Part shown: piece by piece, positions 16,959 through 20,000 of the stretch
How the letters are laid out: each line of letters starts with the position of its first letter
Numbering within the stretch: the first letter of the stretch is position 1
The notes under the pieces: model-generated
The model's input: the letters and a program-made list of their open reading frames with translations, nothing else
Told to the model about the DNA's origin: nothing
The model's database searches: none
Program-made: the position numbers and the translations under genes
Assembly: GCF_000499385.1 (NCBI RefSeq)
Contig: NW_013652856.1
Location: forward strand, 1-20,000
Length of the DNA stretch: 20,000 bases
Reading direction: 5' to 3'
Origin: Eimeria necatrix
Taxonomy: Eukaryota; Apicomplexa; Conoidasida; Eucoccidiorida; Eimeriidae

Positions 16959-17378
16959 CCGAAGCAGAAGCAGATACGCAGCAGCACCATGCAGCAGCAG
17001 CAGCAGAGAAGCAGCAGCAGCAGCAGCAGCAGCTGGTTGGGGCACTTCCTCCAGCAGCAGCAGCAGTGTCTACTGTAGAGGTCCTGAATGCAGCAAACCA
17101 GGACTTGCTTCCTGCTGCTGCTGCTGCTTCAGAGCAAGAGGAGCAGCAGCTGCAGCAGCTGCAGCAGCAGCAGCTGCAGCGGCTGCAGCAGGATGTGCTG
17201 CTGCCTGCCGCAGCTGCTGCCGAGCTGGGGGAGCAGCAGCTGCAGGAGCTGCAGCGGCTAGAGCAGCTGCAGCAGCAGCAGCAGCACGACTTGCTGCTGC
17301 TGCCTGCTGCTGCTGAGGAGCAGCAGCAGCAAATGCTGCTGCTGCTGCCGGCCGAAGGCGGCGCCATCTCCGTGCCCC

Positions 17379-17418
<40 letters not shown>

Positions 17419-17579
17419 CGCACACTGCCTCCTTCTCGGGGACTTTGGTGTCTCCTGTTTGCTGCAGCAGCAGCAGCTAAATCAAATTTTAATTATTTTA
17501 ATTGCTTTTGTTTCTTTCATTTCCTTTTCCATTTTGGTGCTCTGCTGCTCTGCAGCAAAAACAAAAAAGCAAAAACACC

Positions 17580-17634
<55 letters not shown>

Positions 17635-17692
17635 GCAGCAAAAGGAGAGAGAAGAGACTCTCCGCAAGAAGCTGCTCAAACTCAGACCCTAA
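16787..17692 (+). CDS. Possible type I membrane protein, Gln/Ala/Leu-rich with poly-Ser tail
   Basis: A 301-residue ORF. The start MDFYLFSFSLLLLVL followed by RCIDTLALRPSS looks like a signal peptide. The middle is CAG-derived but not a plain repeat: Gln runs alternate with LLPAAAA and EQQLQQLQ blocks, plus unique pieces such as VSTVEVLNAANQD. Near the C-terminus is a hydrophobic segment (ILIILIAFVSFISFSILVL, about residues 232-250), then basic KTKKQKHR, a Ser run and KEREETLRKKLLKLRP. Signal peptide, ectodomain, membrane helix and basic tail in one frame argue for a real protein. I do not recognise a family. Doubt remains because other frames are also open and the recurring GGTGTATAGACACC element lies inside the signal-peptide codons. 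Introns are not excluded. Confidence 0.55.
16833..16846. promoter_or_regulatory. Recurring near-palindrome, copy 6 (GGTGTATAGACACC)
   Basis: Lies 46 bases after the ATG of the possible membrane protein. It differs from the reverse complement of copy 7 at one of 14 positions. Confidence 0.35.
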
Positions 17693-18640
17693 ACAAAAAA
17701 AGAAAATTAAAAAATAGAAAATAAAATAACTTTAAAAATAAATTTAAAAAAATAGAAAAGATAATTAAAAAACAATTGAAAGAAATTAAAAAAGAAATGA
17801 TTTGAAGAGAAATAATTAGAAAAAAGAAGAACTAAAAATGAAATAATTAAAGACAATTAAAAAGAAATAAAGAAATAAATTAAAAATAATTTCTGATCTT
17901 ATTTTATTTCTAATTTTAATTTTATTTTCATTTCTAATTTTATTTTCATTTTTAATTTTTTTTCAAAATGTTTATTATTTACAATTAAATGTTATTTGCG
18001 ATTTAAAATATTGTTTATAATTATATTCATTAAATATAAATCTATTAATTATTTGCAAGTTTATTTATTATTAATAATTATATTTATTATTATAATTAAA
18101 TATATTTTTTGTAATTGTATTTATTATTTAAAAACGTATTTACTATTTATAATTCTATTTCTGTTTTATAATCAAGTTTATTATTTAGAATTTTATTTAT
18201 TTATTATTTTAAAAACTCATTTATAATTAAATATAAAGTATATTTATCATTCGTAATTTTAATTATTATTTAACTTTATTTATAATTGCACTTTAATTGT
18301 ATTTACTATTTATAATTACAATTTATAAATATAATCACATTTTAATTGTATTTGTTATTTGGATGTAAAATTAATAATTATAATTACACTTTAATTAAGT
18401 TTTTTGTTTATAATTAAAATTATTATTTTGAATTAGACTTTGGATTATATTTTTTATTTTTAAGCCAAGTTTTGATTTTCAATTTATTTAAGATTTCATT
18501 TAAATTTACAAAGAAAAGGAAAATTTGATTTGCATATTTTGCGTTCTTTTATTTATTTCTTCTTTTTTATTTATTTTTGTTTATTAATTTTTATTTACTC
18601 ATTTTTATTTATTTTATTTTTGTTTTGCCGGAGAAGCGGC
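17693..18640. other. AT-rich intergenic region
   Basis: Very AT-rich DNA, first A-rich (AAAATAA runs, to about 17890) and then T-rich with TTTATTATTTATAATT-like degenerate repeats. No exon-like island or RNA gene is seen. ORFs here are Phe/Ile/Tyr/Leu-rich and not credible. Confidence 0.6.
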
Positions 18641-18837
18641 TTTGCTGCAGCAGCAGCAGCAGCAGCAGCAAGCGGCAGCAAACGCAGCAGCAGCAGCAGC
18701 AACTCAGCAGCAACAGTAGCGGCAGCATCTGCAGCCGGAGCAGTTGCTGCTGCAGCAGCTGCTGCAGCAGCTGCAGCAGCAGCAGCTGTGGCAGCTGCAG
18801 CAGCAACTACAGCAGCAGCAGCAGCAGTTGCTGCTGC
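18641..18837. repeat. Mixed CAG/CTG block
   Basis: CAG repeats with AGC/GCG variants and several CAGCTG and CTGCAG switches, so parts are inverted repeats. An Ala-rich frame is open on the plus strand and Gln/Leu-rich frames on both, but none has non-repetitive coding sequence except a short APLYRQLKHLFKS tail. An exon is possible but unsupported. Confidence 0.7.
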
Positions 18838-18973
18838 TCCACTTTATAGACAATTGAAACATCTTTTTAAAAGCATTTTTTTGTTTGTTTGGCAGCAAAA
18901 ACAAATCAAAAAAGAAATAAAATAAATAAAAATAAAAAGGAGTTTAAAAACTTAAATAGTCAGTTTCTGCGGA

Positions 18974-18987
18974 GCTGTCTATACACC
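18974..18987. promoter_or_regulatory. Recurring near-palindrome, copy 7 (GCTGTCTATACACC)
   Basis: Followed four bases later by TGCATGCA at 18991-18998. The same pairing of the two motifs is seen at copies 1, 2 and 4. Confidence 0.42.
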
Positions 18988-19045
18988 CAGTGCATGCATC
19001 TCCACCCCACACCAGGGGCACTTTCCGAAGCTGCTGCAGTAAGCA

Positions 19046-19087
19046 GCAAGGTCTGCTGCTGCTGCTGCTGAGCCGCAGCTAGGGCAT

Positions 19088-19123
<36 letters not shown>

Positions 19124-19267
19124 ATGGGAAAGCCAGTCACGCTGCAGGGCTGCTGCTGCTTGCTGCATGCAGGGCATGTCAAGCCCCAAATGGAAACAGC
19201 GGCCCCACACCCCTCGCAGTTGCTGCAGCAGCAGCAGCAGCAGTAGCAACCACAGCAGCAGCAGCAA

Positions 19268-19299
<32 letters not shown>

Positions 19300-19490
19300 G
19301 CAGCAGCAGCAGCAGCAACACGCGTTATCTGTGAAGATTGTAAATTGTTGATTGCCTGGCTGCTGCAGCCGCTGCTGCTGCTGCCATTGCTGCAGCAGCA
19401 GCAGCAGCAGCAGCTGCTGCTGCTGCTGCTGCTGCCATTGCTGCAGCAGCAGCAGCAGCAGCAGCAGCTGCTACTGCTGCTGCTGCTCTT
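19046..19490. repeat. CTG/CAG block with inverted repeats and a 51-bp duplication
   Basis: CTG tracts (about 19053-19070 and 19090-19122), CAG tracts (about 19224-19320) and then CTG-CAG-CTG-CAG alternation. GCTGCCATTGCTGCAG occurs at 19380-19395 and 19431-19446, a 51-base tandem duplication in which each unit is a CTG/CAG inverted repeat. No gene is assigned. Confidence 0.75.
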
Positions 19491-19606
19491 TAAATTATAA
19501 TTGAATGCATGCAAAAACTCACTAAGTTTCAACTTGGGGCTTTTGCTGCTGCTGGACACTCCAGGCCAAAACCAAGTCCCGCGCCTGCTCCTGCTGCACA
19601 CTGGGT

Positions 19607-19675
19607 CTGTAAATAAATAATAAATAAATAAATAATAAATAAATAAATGAATAAATAAACAAATAAATAAATAAG

Positions 19676-19711
<36 letters not shown>

Positions 19712-19955
19712 AGATATATATGTATATACACACAGTTAAATAGATAAATAAATGGATAAATAAACAAATTGATAAATAATAAACAAATAAATAGATGAAT
19801 AGTGAATGAATAAACGAATAAATAAATAAATAAACACATCTATTAAAAGAAACAAATAAATACATGTATATATATAGATTGACAGGTGATAAATAAATAA
19901 ATTGATAAATAAGTAGATAAATAAATAGATAAATAACAAATAATAAATAAATAAA

Positions 19956-19986
<31 letters not shown>

Positions 19987-20000
19987 AAATAAAATAAAAG
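19607..20000. repeat. AAAT (AATA) repeat array
   Basis: About 390 bases of AAATAAAT with ATAG, ACAA and TATATA variants running to the window edge. It is the reverse strand of the TTTA class found in introns. Long Phe/Ile/Leu/Tyr-rich ORFs on the minus strand are repeat read-through. Confidence 0.9.

Noticed and set aside
18530..18925. Plus-strand Ala-rich ORF of 131 codons
   Set aside because: Its N-terminal third is TTTAT read-through and the rest mixed CAG/CTG; no splice-linked exon or conserved stretch could be found.
18979..19182. Minus-strand ORF with CPAC, CPSC and CPWCG pairs, like a zinc-binding protein
   Set aside because: The Cys pairs are suggestive, but they are separated by Ser and Ala runs from repeats, no domain fits, and the stop codon falls in the recurring near-palindrome. 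Too weak without RNA evidence.
19179..19865. Long minus-strand ORF rich in Phe/Ile/Leu/Tyr then Ser/Cys/Ala
   Set aside because: It is a translation of the AAAT array joined to CAG/CTG repeats; no unique coding stretch of normal composition is present.

Overview
The window looks like nuclear DNA of an apicomplexan coccidian, most likely an Eimeria species. The grounds are the very many TTTAGGG/AAACCCT telomere-type tracts inside the chromosome, the CAG/CTG arrays that are read as Ala, Gln, Ser or Leu runs, genes cut into many short exons by repeat-filled introns, and two recognisable eukaryotic proteins that can only be read after splicing. The genus is inferred from genome style and not from a database match. 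Long ORFs are misleading here: most of those over CAG/CTG or TTTA tracts are shadows, while the real exons are short pieces of normal codon use between repeats.

Layout. (1) 1-336, minus strand: first exon and part of the second exon of an unidentified membrane protein running off the left edge. (2) 337-1356: repeat-rich divergent intergenic region. (3) 1357-4665, plus strand: a seven-exon gene for a mitochondrial-type ribosomal protein uL24, reconstructed at 229 residues with consistent intron phases. (4) 4666-6382: intergenic, with AT-rich DNA, a TGCATGCA array, a GGGGCCCC block and three copies of a recurring 14-bp near-palindrome. (5) 6383-13405, plus strand: a roughly ten-exon gene for a secreted or membrane-anchored subtilisin-like serine protease, about 531 residues. 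The Asp, His, Asn and Ser active-site motifs lie on four different exons, and there is a partial tandem copy of the His exon. (6) 13406-14958: intergenic. (7) 14959-15417, plus: a small secreted Gly/Tyr-rich protein resembling oocyst-wall-type proteins in composition. (8) 15418-16786: CAG tract with a 42-bp period, AT-rich DNA and a GGGGCCCC/GCTAGC block. (9) 16787-17692, plus: a possible Gln/Ala/Leu-rich type I membrane protein. (10) 17693-20000: AT-rich DNA, mixed CAG/CTG blocks and AAAT repeats with no convincing gene.

The genes do not form an operon or pathway. The unifying theme is repeat architecture. Introns begin repeat sequence within a few to about twenty bases of the 5' splice site. 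Many repeat classes are self-complementary (TTAA, GCTAGC, TGCATGCA, GGGGCCCC), or occur as opposed TTTAGGG/AAACCCT pairs that could fold introns or flank exons. CTG tracts often lie next to CAG 3' splice sites. A near-palindrome of the form GGTGTATRTACACC recurs mainly between genes, often next to GCATGC, and is the best candidate here for an undescribed regulatory element.
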